Origin: Litoribacter populi
GTDB lineage: Bacteria > Bacteroidota > Bacteroidia > Cytophagales > Cyclobacteriaceae
Assembly: GCF_007483685.1 (NCBI RefSeq)
Contig: NZ_VMKN01000001.1
Coordinates: 2,344,393-2,408,392 of the forward strand
Length of the DNA stretch: 64,000 nt
Reading direction: 5' to 3'
Position numbers and translations under genes: made by a program. A model generated the notes under the pieces. The model did no database searches. It saw nothing but the letters and a program-made list of their open reading frames with translations, and had not been told where the DNA came from. This document shows positions 1 through 7,550 of the stretch, in pieces; positions within the stretch are counted from its first letter, which is position 1; each line of letters opens with the position of its first letter.

Positions 1-2
1 CC

Positions 3-575
3 TTACTCGAAACACGGATTACATCAGATTTCGGTTTTCGGAGAATCCGGTGGCATCACGGAACAGATTTGAAGCTAAACACCGGAGATCCGATTCACAG
101 CACTTTTGATGGTATCGTTAGGATAAAATCTTATGACAGGAACGGCTATGGGTACTATGTAGTAGTAAGGCATAAAAATGGACTAGAGACGCTCTATGGG
201 CATATGTCCAAGATTTTGGTGGAAGTGGGTCAGGAGGTTCGAGCAGGAGATGTGCTGGGGCTAGGTGGAAGCACTGGAAGAAGCTCTGGGCCACATTTGC
301 ATTACGAGATCCGCTACCAGGGACTATCCATCAACCCAACTGAGATCTTTGATTTTAATATAGGCAGGATAAAAGGCGACTCCTATACTATTACAGCCAA
401 CAGTTTTGACCATGTGATTAAGGCTCAGCAGGCGGTATTTCATAGGGTGAGAAGTGGGGAGAACCTTGGCGTGATCGCCAGAAGATATGGCGTCTCTATA
501 AATCAAATCGCCCGCCTAAACGGAATTTCTACCCGATCAGTTATTAGGGTAGGGCAACGATTGAAAATCAAATAA
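3..575 (+). CDS. M23 family metallopeptidase with C-terminal LysM (5' end outside window)
   Basis: Peptidoglycan endopeptidase of the LytM/M23 type, acting in the periplasm or at the cell wall. The frame is open from base 3, so the gene begins upstream of the window and the visible part is its last ~190 residues. Visible residues 9-23 carry the first zinc motif (GFRR, then HHGTDL, the HxGxD pattern). The second motif, HLH, lies in GPHLHYEI near residue 101. A single LysM domain fills the last ~45 residues (from HRVRSGENLG to the end). The TTG at base 69 is not a credible start, because it would cut off the first zinc motif. The next gene, bshB1, starts 22 bases downstream on the same strand. 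Family assignment is firm; the bond cleaved is unknown. Confidence 0.88.
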   Translation, partial: LLETRITSDFGFRRIRWHHGTDLKLNTGDPIHSTFDGIVRIKSYDRNGYGYYVVVRHKNGLETLYGHMSKILVEVGQEVRAGDVLGLGGSTGRSSGPHLHYEIRYQGLSINPTEIFDFNIGRIKGDSYTITANSFDHVIKAQQAVFHRVRSGENLGVIARRYGVSINQIARLNGISTRSVIRVGQRLKIK

Positions 576-597
576 GCACCTTTTTAATCCTTTAACT

Positions 598-1314
598 ATG
601 AAACTTGATATTTTGGCAATTGCAGCCCATCCAGATGATGCAGAACTTTCCTGCTCAGGGACCTTAGCTGCTCATGTAGCCAAAGGACATAAAGTAGGGA
701 TACTTGATCTCACTCAAGGCGAAATGGGTACCAGAGGTACTCCAACTATCCGTCTTGAGGAAAGCGCAGCAGCAGCCGAAGTTTTGGGGTTAAGCATGCG
801 TGAAAATCTAAAGTTTAGAGATGTTTTTTTCACGGATGATGAAACCCACCATCTTGAAATTGTAAAATACATTAGGAAGTATAAGCCGGAAATTGTTTTA
901 GCTAATGCGATATCTGATCGCCACCCCGATCACGGAAAGGGTGCGCAAGTTGCAACAAAAGCTTGCTTTACCAGCGGCTTAAGAAGAGTAGTAACTGAAA
1001 TGGATGGACTAGAGCAGGAACCTTGGAGACCAAAATATGTCTATCATTACATTCAGAATAATTATATCAAACCTGATTTTGTAATGGATATTTCTGAATT
1101 TTGGGACAAAAAGGTAGACAGTATAAAGGCCTTCAAATCACAGTTTCATGACCCAGACAGCAATGAACCTCAAAGTTTCATCTCCTCACCCGAATTTATG
1201 GATTTCATTGAAGCTAGGGCTAAAGAATTTGGCCACAGCATCAATGTAAAATATGGGGAGGGTTTTACAGTGGAAAGAACCATTGGGACTGATGATCTCT
1301 TTAATATAAAGTAA
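598..1314 (+). CDS. bshB1: bacillithiol biosynthesis deacetylase BshB1
   Basis: Zinc-dependent deacetylase of the PIG-L/LmbE fold. In bacillithiol synthesis BshB removes the acetyl group from GlcNAc-malate before BshC adds cysteine. The protein is 238 aa, normal for BshB1. It has AHPDDAE at residues 10-16 (metal and catalytic residues) and the second metal motif HPDH in DRHPDHGKG near residue 108, with the BshB1-like signature QGEMGTRGT near residue 40. ATG start; no Shine-Dalgarno, as usual in this phylum. Its stop codon lies inside a long hairpin shared with the convergent pdxH. A second, much larger PIG-L protein at 4976-7465 belongs to a different subfamily. Confidence 0.92.
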   Translation: MKLDILAIAAHPDDAELSCSGTLAAHVAKGHKVGILDLTQGEMGTRGTPTIRLEESAAAAEVLGLSMRENLKFRDVFFTDDETHHLEIVKYIRKYKPEIVLANAISDRHPDHGKGAQVATKACFTSGLRRVVTEMDGLEQEPWRPKYVYHYIQNNYIKPDFVMDISEFWDKKVDSIKAFKSQFHDPDSNEPQSFISSPEFMDFIEARAKEFGHSINVKYGEGFTVERTIGTDDLFNIK

Positions 1315-1349
1315 TACAAAGGCCTGGGATATTCCCAGGCCTTTGTATT
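1313..1349. terminator. bidirectional terminator between bshB1 and pdxH
   Basis: Perfect 17-bp inverted repeat with a 3-base TAT loop (1330-1332), core GGCCTGGGA/TCCCAGGCC, flanked by AAA and TTT arms that give U-tracts in both directions. The stop codons of both convergent genes lie within the stem. Confidence 0.85.
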
Positions 1350-1983
1350 ATGGCGCAAGTCGATTGATCTGCCAGCTTCCGGTTTCATCAAGTTGAAACT
1401 CTAAACGGTCATGTAACCTACTGGGTCTTCCTTGCCAAAATTCAATCAAATTGGGAATTAGTCGATAGCCTCCCCAATGCGCAGGCCTTTCGATTTTTTT
1501 ATCCCTGTATGTTTCCTTTAATTCAGAAAGTCTGTTCTGCAGAAACTCCTTATTAGGAATTACTTTGCTTTGGGGGGAAGTGATGGCCCCAATTTGGCTG
1601 CCTACAGGTCGGGAAGAAAAATATTCATCTGACTCTTCCGTAGAAATTTTCTCCAACCTGCCCTCTATTCTCACTTGTCTTTCCAACTCCGGCCAGAAAA
1701 AAGTGAGGGCAGCATGGGGGTTTTTGGAAATTTCCGCCCCCTTTCGGCTTTCATAATTTGTGAAAAACACAAAACCATGATCCACGCCCTTCAAAAGGAC
1801 TACCCTGGCAGAGGGTTTGTTATTATCATTGACAGTAGCGAGGTTCATGGCGTTCGCTTCAACGGCCTTTACTTTCAAAGCTTCTTCAAACCATTCCTTA
1901 AATTGATCCACTGGATTATGGTTGACATGATCCACATCAAGAGTTTTCAGGGAGTATTCATTCCTAAGTGCAGCTATATTCAT
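1348..1983 (-). CDS. pdxH: pyridoxamine 5'-phosphate oxidase
   Basis: FMN-dependent oxidase that converts pyridoxine or pyridoxamine 5'-phosphate to pyridoxal 5'-phosphate in the cytoplasm. The protein is 211 aa, the normal PdxH size, from the ATG at 1983 (MNIAALRNEY). The reading frame stays open upstream to 2226, but that part has no family similarity and crosses the start of the divergent yqgE gene, so I reject the longer version. Recognisable PdxH segments are PSARVVLLKG and FVFFTNYESRKG (FMN binding), the SRPVGSQIGA block, and the C-terminal EFWQGRPSRLHDR with the ending WQINRLAP. Transcribed alone, divergent from yqgE across a 100-base AT-rich gap. Confidence 0.95.
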   Translation of the reverse strand: MNIAALRNEYSLKTLDVDHVNHNPVDQFKEWFEEALKVKAVEANAMNLATVNDNNKPSARVVLLKGVDHGFVFFTNYESRKGAEISKNPHAALTFFWPELERQVRIEGRLEKISTEESDEYFSSRPVGSQIGAITSPQSKVIPNKEFLQNRLSELKETYRDKKIERPAHWGGYRLIPNLIEFWQGRPSRLHDRLEFQLDETGSWQINRLAP

Positions 1984-2083
1984 GTGTAAAAGTTGATAGT
2001 TGGATAATGATATAAAATTACTATACTTATTGCATTTAAAAAATTTTGTATAAATTGACAGAATAATGTAAACGTTATTTTTC

Positions 2084-2653
2084 ATGGGATTAACTTCTAA
2101 TAAAAGTCCAGAAGCAGGCGATCTTTTGATCTCCGAACCTTTTTTGCGAGACGAAAATTTTGTAAGGTCAGTCATTTTGCTCTGTGAGCACAATGAACAA
2201 GGATCTTTTGGGCTTGTGTTGAACAAATTATCAATAGTAAGGCTAGGAGATTTGATTCAAGATTTGGGCAATTATGATACGGCTGTTTATGTAGGAGGGC
2301 CGGTTGAGCAAAATACCCTGCACTTCATTTATCATGGAGATCAAGTGATTACCGGTAGCATTCCGGTTGCGCCGAATATTTGGTGGAGTGGCAATTTTAC
2401 TGAATTGGTAGATAAACTTAAAAGCAATGATTTAGATGTAGATAAGTTTCGGTTTTTTTTGGGTTATAGTGGCTGGTCCGAAGGACAGTTGCAAGAAGAG
2501 ATAGATATAAAGACTTGGATCGTATGTCCATCGGAGCATTCCCAACACATTTTTAATTCTGATCCCGATGAACTTTGGAAAATTATATTAAAGAATATGG
2601 GAGGGGAATATCAACTTCTGGCAAATTATCCAATCGATCCAAGATTGAATTAG
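2084..2653 (+). CDS. yqgE: YqgE/AlgH family protein
   Basis: Member of the UPF0301 (DUF179, YqgE/AlgH) family, a cytoplasmic fold whose biochemical role is not settled. Length 189 aa matches the family. Typical features are the N-terminal GDLLISEPFL followed by RSVILLCEHN, then GSFGLVLNKL, a YVGGPVE loop near residue 71 and FLGYSGWSEGQLQEE near residue 125. It starts at ATG 2084, 100 bases from the divergent pdxH start. A consensus promoter for the next gene begins just before its stop codon, so the DUF349 gene downstream is probably transcribed independently. Confidence 0.92.
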   Translation: MGLTSNKSPEAGDLLISEPFLRDENFVRSVILLCEHNEQGSFGLVLNKLSIVRLGDLIQDLGNYDTAVYVGGPVEQNTLHFIYHGDQVITGSIPVAPNIWWSGNFTELVDKLKSNDLDVDKFRFFLGYSGWSEGQLQEEIDIKTWIVCPSEHSQHIFNSDPDELWKIILKNMGGEYQLLANYPIDPRLN

Positions 2654-2672
2654 CCGAAATTTATTACTTTTG
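2645..2672 (+). promoter_or_regulatory. Bacteroidota-type promoter for the DUF349 gene
   Basis: TTG at 2645-2647, 17-base spacer, TACTTTTG at 2665-2672, which fits the Bacteroidota TTG-N17-23-TAnnTTTG consensus fully. Transcription would begin about seven bases downstream. A TTG start codon at 2670 would fall inside this -7 element, so the ATG at 2712 is the better start of the gene. Confidence 0.65.
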
Positions 2673-2711
2673 TTTATAGCTTTTCAAAAGTTTTATAATA
2701 CCCACGTTTTT

Positions 2712-4553
2712 ATGGACAACGATAAAGAAATGTCAAAGCAAGATCAGGTGACCCCAGAAGTTAATGAAACTCAAGAGGGTATTCAAGCAGCTCAAAATTT
2801 GGAGCATGATTCCGATGATAACCAACATGAGGAAGATGACCATCATGTGGATTATTCTAACCATTCTAAAAAGGATTTGATCAATGCCTTAAAAGGTATA
2901 GTGGCATCAGATCAACTCATTAAGAAGGATTCGGAAGTTCATGAAATTAAAAACCACTTTGATGAATTTTATCATCAAGAAAAAAAGGAAGCTGCAGCCA
3001 AATTTGAGCAGGAGGAAGGCAATCCCGATGACTTTCAATATCGAAATACTGAAGAAGATAAAGAATTTTTTAAGTTTTATAACGAATTCCGAGAAAGAAG
3101 GTCCAACCAGCTTAAAGAGCTGGAAAAAAATAAGGAGAAAAACCTTAGTGCTAAGAACGAGATCCTACAAAAACTGCGTGAACTTGTAGATAGTGAAGAA
3201 ACCACTCACAGCATCAGCACAATTAAAGATATTCAGGGAGATTGGAAGAAGATCGGACCTGTGCCGGCTTCACAAAACAAAAATCTATGGGCTTCTTATA
3301 ATGCCCTGATGGACAGGTTTTATGATAATAGAAGTATTTACTTCGAACTAAAAGAACTTGATCGCAAAAAGAATTTAGAACACAAACTGGAAATCTGCCA
3401 AAGGGCGGAAAACCTTGTGAAATCTGAAGACTTGAAAGAAGCCATTAAATCTCTTAACGACCTTCATGATGAGTTTAAGCATATTGGTCCAGTGCCAAGA
3501 GAAGATCAAGAGCAAGTATGGCAAAGATTTAAAGCTGCTTCTGACGCAGTATATGCTAGAAGAAAAAATTACTACGAAGATCAAGTAGAAGTATTCAAAG
3601 CCAACCAGGTTCAAAAAGAGGCTCTTATCGATAAACTTGATACTTATAAGGAATATAAGGCTGATCGCATCAAGGACTGGAATAATAAGACTAAAGAAAT
3701 TCTCGATATCCAAAAGCAGTGGGAGGCTATCGGTCCAGTTCCACGCGAAAATGGCAAAGAAATCAATAAAAAATTCTGGGGATTGTTCAAGCAATTTTTC
3801 CACAATAAAAACCTGTTTTTCAAAGAGCTGGATGAAATAAGACTTCAAAACAAAGCAAAAGCAGAAGCTCTGATCGAAAAGGCTAATGCTTTCTCTGAAA
3901 GCACAGACTGGCAGGCTGCTGGTAAAGAGTTAATTCAACTTCAGCAGGATTGGAAAAATATCGGGCCAACACCTGAAAAGGTTAGAGATGATCTATATAA
4001 AAGATTTAAAAAGGCTTGTGATTCATTCTTTAATAAAAGGAGACAGGCAAATAAGGAGCTTAACAAAGAATTTGATCAAAACCTTAAGGAGAAAGAAGAA
4101 CTTTGCGAAAAAATCAAGACGGCTTCTGCATCTGGAGACAATCTTTCTCAAGAGGAATTGGAGGGTTACATAGCGCAGTATAACAATATCGGCTTTGTAC
4201 CACGAAAAAATATTAAAGATATTGCCGCTAAGTTTAATGAAGCGGTGGATCAATATGTGGATAAATTGGGAGTAGAAAGTGGGAACAAGGATGAATTCCT
4301 GTTTAGACTTAACCTTACAAAACTTCAAGCTGATCCTCACGGTAGTAGAGAGTTGAACAAAAAAGAGCACGGAATCAGAAAGCAGATTGCTGATTTGGAA
4401 AACAATATTACGCTTTGGAAAAACAACCTTGAGTTTTTTGCTGCTTCAAGAACTGCAGACAAATTGAAGGATCAGTTTGATGAAAAAATTGAGAAAGCGG
4501 AAAAAGAAATTTACAGATTGAAGAAAAAACTTTCCATTATCAGGGAATTTTAA
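2712..4553 (+). CDS. DUF349 repeat protein
   Basis: Acidic, lysine- and glutamate-rich helical protein of 613 aa built from five DUF349 repeats. Each repeat ends in a W-x-x-I-G-P-V-P-like motif: WKKIGPVP, FKHIGPVP, WEAIGPVP, WKNIGPTP and a degenerate YNNIGFVP. The first ~75 residues are very acidic and low complexity; the last ~70 are predicted coiled coil. The family is widespread in Bacteroidota and its function is not established. ATG 2712 is preferred over an upstream in-frame TTG at 2670, which sits inside the promoter. A strong terminator follows directly and the tRNA genes come next. Confidence 0.88.
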   Translation: MDNDKEMSKQDQVTPEVNETQEGIQAAQNLEHDSDDNQHEEDDHHVDYSNHSKKDLINALKGIVASDQLIKKDSEVHEIKNHFDEFYHQEKKEAAAKFEQEEGNPDDFQYRNTEEDKEFFKFYNEFRERRSNQLKELEKNKEKNLSAKNEILQKLRELVDSEETTHSISTIKDIQGDWKKIGPVPASQNKNLWASYNALMDRFYDNRSIYFELKELDRKKNLEHKLEICQRAENLVKSEDLKEAIKSLNDLHDEFKHIGPVPREDQEQVWQRFKAASDAVYARRKNYYEDQVEVFKANQVQKEALIDKLDTYKEYKADRIKDWNNKTKEILDIQKQWEAIGPVPRENGKEINKKFWGLFKQFFHNKNLFFKELDEIRLQNKAKAEALIEKANAFSESTDWQAAGKELIQLQQDWKNIGPTPEKVRDDLYKRFKKACDSFFNKRRQANKELNKEFDQNLKEKEELCEKIKTASASGDNLSQEELEGYIAQYNNIGFVPRKNIKDIAAKFNEAVDQYVDKLGVESGNKDEFLFRLNLTKLQADPHGSRELNKKEHGIRKQIADLENNITLWKNNLEFFAASRTADKLKDQFDEKIEKAEKEIYRLKKKLSIIREF

Positions 4554-4562
4554 GGTCTTCAC

Positions 4563-4600
4563 ATTTAGGGAGATAGTCTAATCTCCCTAAATTTTCTTTC
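4563..4600 (+). terminator. terminator of the DUF349 gene
   Basis: Perfect 12-bp stem ATTTAGGGAGAT/ATCTCCCTAAAT with a 6-base loop (4575-4580), followed by TTTCTTTC. Confidence 0.75.
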
Positions 4601-4606
4601 AAAATA

Positions 4607-4638
4607 TTTGAATAAACTATGCCTTCGGCCTATATTTG
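4607..4638 (+). promoter_or_regulatory. promoter of the tRNA-Thr pair
   Basis: TTTG at 4607-4610, 20-base spacer, then TATATTTG at 4631-4638. This is a full match to the Bacteroidota -33/-7 consensus, about 40 bases upstream of the first tRNA. Confidence 0.7.
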
Positions 4639-4679
4639 CACTCGCAATAAGGGGAAAGGCCCTTATTAAAAATAGAAAA

Positions 4680-4752
<73 letters not shown>

Positions 4753-4765
4753 CTCTTTTTTTTTT

Positions 4766-4838
<73 letters not shown>

Positions 4839-4848
4839 CAAATTTATG

Positions 4849-4876
4849 AAAGCAGTCCTTTTGGACTGCTTTTTTT
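4849..4876 (+). terminator. terminator of the tRNA pair
   Basis: 10-bp stem AAAGCAGTCC/GGACTGCTTT with a TTTT loop, running into a T-tract. Confidence 0.8.
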
Positions 4877-4975
4877 AGTTTATATCCCTTCGGGAATTAC
4901 TTCCCATTTATATAAAATACTTTTAAATATTGGCTTTATTCATTTAGATTTAAATCCAATTAGTATTTGAACCCT

Positions 4976-7465
4976 ATGATAAATTTTATGCGGTCGTTCT
5001 TCCTGGCATTTCTGCTTTGCTTGATCTTATTACCAGAAGCATTTTCTCAACACCGTAATAGGACCTCTTCAGAAATCTACCATGAGCTATTAAAGCTGAA
5101 GGAGACCAAAAGGGTCCTTTATGTGGCAGCCCATCCGGATGATGAAAATACCCGTCTGATCTCTTTTCTAGCCAATGAAAAGCATGCTCAAGTGGCATAT
5201 TTGTCGCTCACCCGAGGAGATGGAGGACAAAACCTTATTGGAAAAGAACTAGGATTGGAGCTTGGGATGATTAGAACACAGGAACTGCTGCAAGCCAGAA
5301 AGGTAGATGGTGGAAGACAGTTTTTCACCAGAGCCATTGATTTCGGATTTAGTAAAAATCCAGATGAAACTTTCAATAACTGGGATAAAGAAACGATTTT
5401 AAGTGATGTGGTGTGGGTAATAAGAAACTACCGCCCGGATATCATCATCACGCGATTCAATACTGATGCTGGGGGGACTCATGGCCACCATACCAGTTCT
5501 GCGATATTAGCCGGAGAAGCATTCAAAATAGCTGGGGACAGTACCAAATTTCCTGAACAGCTGATTCATACTTCCACTTGGCAGCCTAAGCGAATCTTCT
5601 GGAATGCGTACAACTGGGGTGGGGACTACGAACCTGAAGAGAATAGAGTTTATCACACTTATCCTGTAGGTGATTACAACTATCTATTGGGTAGGTCATA
5701 TTCTCAGATTGCAGCTGAGAGTCGTACTATGCACAAATCTCAGGGGTTTGGAGCAACTGCCCAAATAGGCGCAGGAAAAGATCACCTGCAACTTGTGGAT
5801 GGTCCAAAATTTTCAGATGACCCATTTGAAAATGTATCCAGCCGTTGGGATGCTATAAAAGGTGGAAATGAAATTGATTCATTGATTTCTCAGGTTCTGG
5901 AAAAATTTGATTTCTTTAACTTAGATGCTAACCTAAAGGGGCTTTTAGATTTAAAAAGAAAACTGCAATTAGCAGAAGGCAAGGAAAATTGGCTCACCGA
6001 AAAACGTCAAGCACTTGATGAAATCATTTTTGATGTGCTTGGAATTACAGCTGAATTTAATGCAGATGAAGAATTGTCCTTTCCTGGAAAGGAAATTAAA
6101 TCAACCCTGGTGTTCAATTCCCCATCCAAGGCCGGTATAAAATTAGAGTCCTATACCATTTTGGATAAAAAGCTGGACATTTCTGCAAAAGTAAACGAGA
6201 ACAATCCATTTAAGAAAGAAATTAAAATCACACTTCCATTGGAATATCCTGTTAGCCAACCTTATTGGCTAGAAGAGGAAATTTTGGATAACGTATTTTC
6301 GATCAGTAACCAACAGAGCGTAGGACAGCCTTTCAATAAAGCAAGCCTTTCGGGTTTATTGGCCTTTGAACTTGAGGGTCAGAATTTTCAGTACGAATTG
6401 CCTCTAATGTATAAGTTTAATGACCAAGTGGACGGCGAAACTAAGCAGCCTTTTACCATAACCCCAGAAGTGGTCGTTCATGTGAGTACCAAAAATATTT
6501 TTCTCAAAAAAGGGGAGGAAACTAGAATTGAAATCGAAGTAGGATTTTTTGATGAGGTGAAAAACGGAACCTTGACACTGGAAGGCTTAAGACCACAGCA
6601 ATACAAAGTCTTACACAATAGAACCGATGAGGTAAAAAAGAAGAAGATGTTTACCATTGCCATCGGTGAACTAGCTGCAGGTGTCGAAAAACAAGAAGTG
6701 GTTGCCAAATATACCGTAGAAGATGGTAGGTCATTTGATCAAGATATCATTAGAATCAAATACAAGCACATTCCAAACCTCACCTATTTCCCCAAAAGCA
6801 AATTCAACGTTCTTGATTTGAATTTGCAATTAAGCGAACAACACATTGGCTACATCCCTGGTGCAGGAGATGACATACCAGAAGTTCTAGGGCAAATGGG
6901 CTATAGAGTTTCCATGCTGGAAAATGGTAGCCTGACCTCCAATAACTTGAAGCAATACTCGACTATCATCACAGGAATCCGTGCGTTCAACGTCAATGAA
7001 AATCTTGCGAACAACATGGATCAATTGATGGACTATGTAAAAGAGGGGGGGAATATGATTGTACAATATAATACCAGTTCTCCCTTGCTTACCAGCCAGC
7101 TAGGGCCTTTTCCACTCAAGCTTTCTAGAGATCGCGTATCGGTGGAAGAGGCACCCGTGAAATTTGATAACGAAAGTAGAATAATGACCTATCCAAATCG
7201 CATTTCTGAGCATGATTTTGAAAATTGGGTTCAAGAAAGAGGTTTGTACTTTGTGGGGGAATGGGATGCGAAATACAATACTCCATTTACTATGAACGAT
7301 CCGGGAGAAAGCCCTAAAAAAGGTTCATTAATTTATACAGATTACGGACTAGGAACTTTCGCCTATTCTGGCATCAGCTGGTTCAGATTGCTTCCTGCTG
7401 GGGTGCCTGGTGCCATCAAAATCTTCGTAAACCTAATCGAACAAGCTCAGGATGGACAAGATTGA
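4976..7465 (+). CDS. large secreted PIG-L family deacetylase-like protein
   Basis: Exported 829-aa protein with a PIG-L (LmbE-type) zinc deacetylase domain. Residues ~6-25 are a signal peptide ending SFSQ-like (EAFSQ). AHPDDE lies at residues 52-57, and THGHH, the second metal motif, in GGTHGHHTSS. Ordinary PIG-L proteins are about 230 aa; the additional ~550 residues contain beta-rich stretches (about 350-600) and, from about residue 640, a segment resembling class I amidotransferase-like folds (RAFNVNENLANNM, GGNMIVQYN). In Bacteroidota such proteins are annotated only as PIG-L; the substrate, presumably an N-acetylated sugar or glycan, is inferred. ATG 4976 or ATG 4988 are possible starts; an upstream TTG (4967) is unnecessary. 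The 3' end overlaps a 32-codon ORF that leads into a sodium:solute symporter. Confidence 0.85.
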   Translation: MINFMRSFFLAFLLCLILLPEAFSQHRNRTSSEIYHELLKLKETKRVLYVAAHPDDENTRLISFLANEKHAQVAYLSLTRGDGGQNLIGKELGLELGMIRTQELLQARKVDGGRQFFTRAIDFGFSKNPDETFNNWDKETILSDVVWVIRNYRPDIIITRFNTDAGGTHGHHTSSAILAGEAFKIAGDSTKFPEQLIHTSTWQPKRIFWNAYNWGGDYEPEENRVYHTYPVGDYNYLLGRSYSQIAAESRTMHKSQGFGATAQIGAGKDHLQLVDGPKFSDDPFENVSSRWDAIKGGNEIDSLISQVLEKFDFFNLDANLKGLLDLKRKLQLAEGKENWLTEKRQALDEIIFDVLGITAEFNADEELSFPGKEIKSTLVFNSPSKAGIKLESYTILDKKLDISAKVNENNPFKKEIKITLPLEYPVSQPYWLEEEILDNVFSISNQQSVGQPFNKASLSGLLAFELEGQNFQYELPLMYKFNDQVDGETKQPFTITPEVVVHVSTKNIFLKKGEETRIEIEVGFFDEVKNGTLTLEGLRPQQYKVLHNRTDEVKKKKMFTIAIGELAAGVEKQEVVAKYTVEDGRSFDQDIIRIKYKHIPNLTYFPKSKFNVLDLNLQLSEQHIGYIPGAGDDIPEVLGQMGYRVSMLENGSLTSNNLKQYSTIITGIRAFNVNENLANNMDQLMDYVKEGGNMIVQYNTSSPLLTSQLGPFPLKLSRDRVSVEEAPVKFDNESRIMTYPNRISEHDFENWVQERGLYFVGEWDAKYNTPFTMNDPGESPKKGSLIYTDYGLGTFAYSGISWFRLLPAGVPGAIKIFVNLIEQAQDGQD

Positions 7466-7550
7466 CTGGAATAAATATTATGTAGGCCTGGTTGGAGTAT
7501 TGGCTCTTTTGATAATATTGTTTTATTGGATGACCCGATATTACTCATGA
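7452..7550 (+). CDS. 32-aa single-pass membrane microprotein
   Basis: Short ORF starting at ATG 7452, 14 bases inside the end of the PIG-L gene, and ending in TGA 7548-7550, which overlaps the symporter ATG (ATGA). The product begins MDKIDWNKYY, has one hydrophobic stretch at about residues 10-27 (VGLVGVLALLIILFYWM) and ends TRYYS. Without it the gap between the two genes would be 81 bases; with it three consecutive genes overlap, the pattern of translational coupling. A transmembrane accessory subunit for the symporter, or a membrane linker to the PIG-L protein, is inference only. I recognise no family. Confidence 0.6.
   Translation: MDKIDWNKYYVGLVGVLALLIILFYWMTRYYS

Noticed and set aside
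69-575. TTG at 69 as the start of the M23/LysM gene
   Set aside because: The frame is open back to base 3 and the zinc motif HHGTD lies upstream of 69, so the gene continues beyond the window.
1984-2226. Long version of the pdxH frame starting at 2226
   Set aside because: This part has no PdxH similarity and runs across the start of the divergent yqgE gene; ATG 1983 gives the normal 211-aa protein.
5188-6708. Minus-strand ORFs inside the PIG-L gene and similar antisense ORFs elsewhere
   Set aside because: They have no protein-like composition and sit opposite strong coding sequence; they are shadows.
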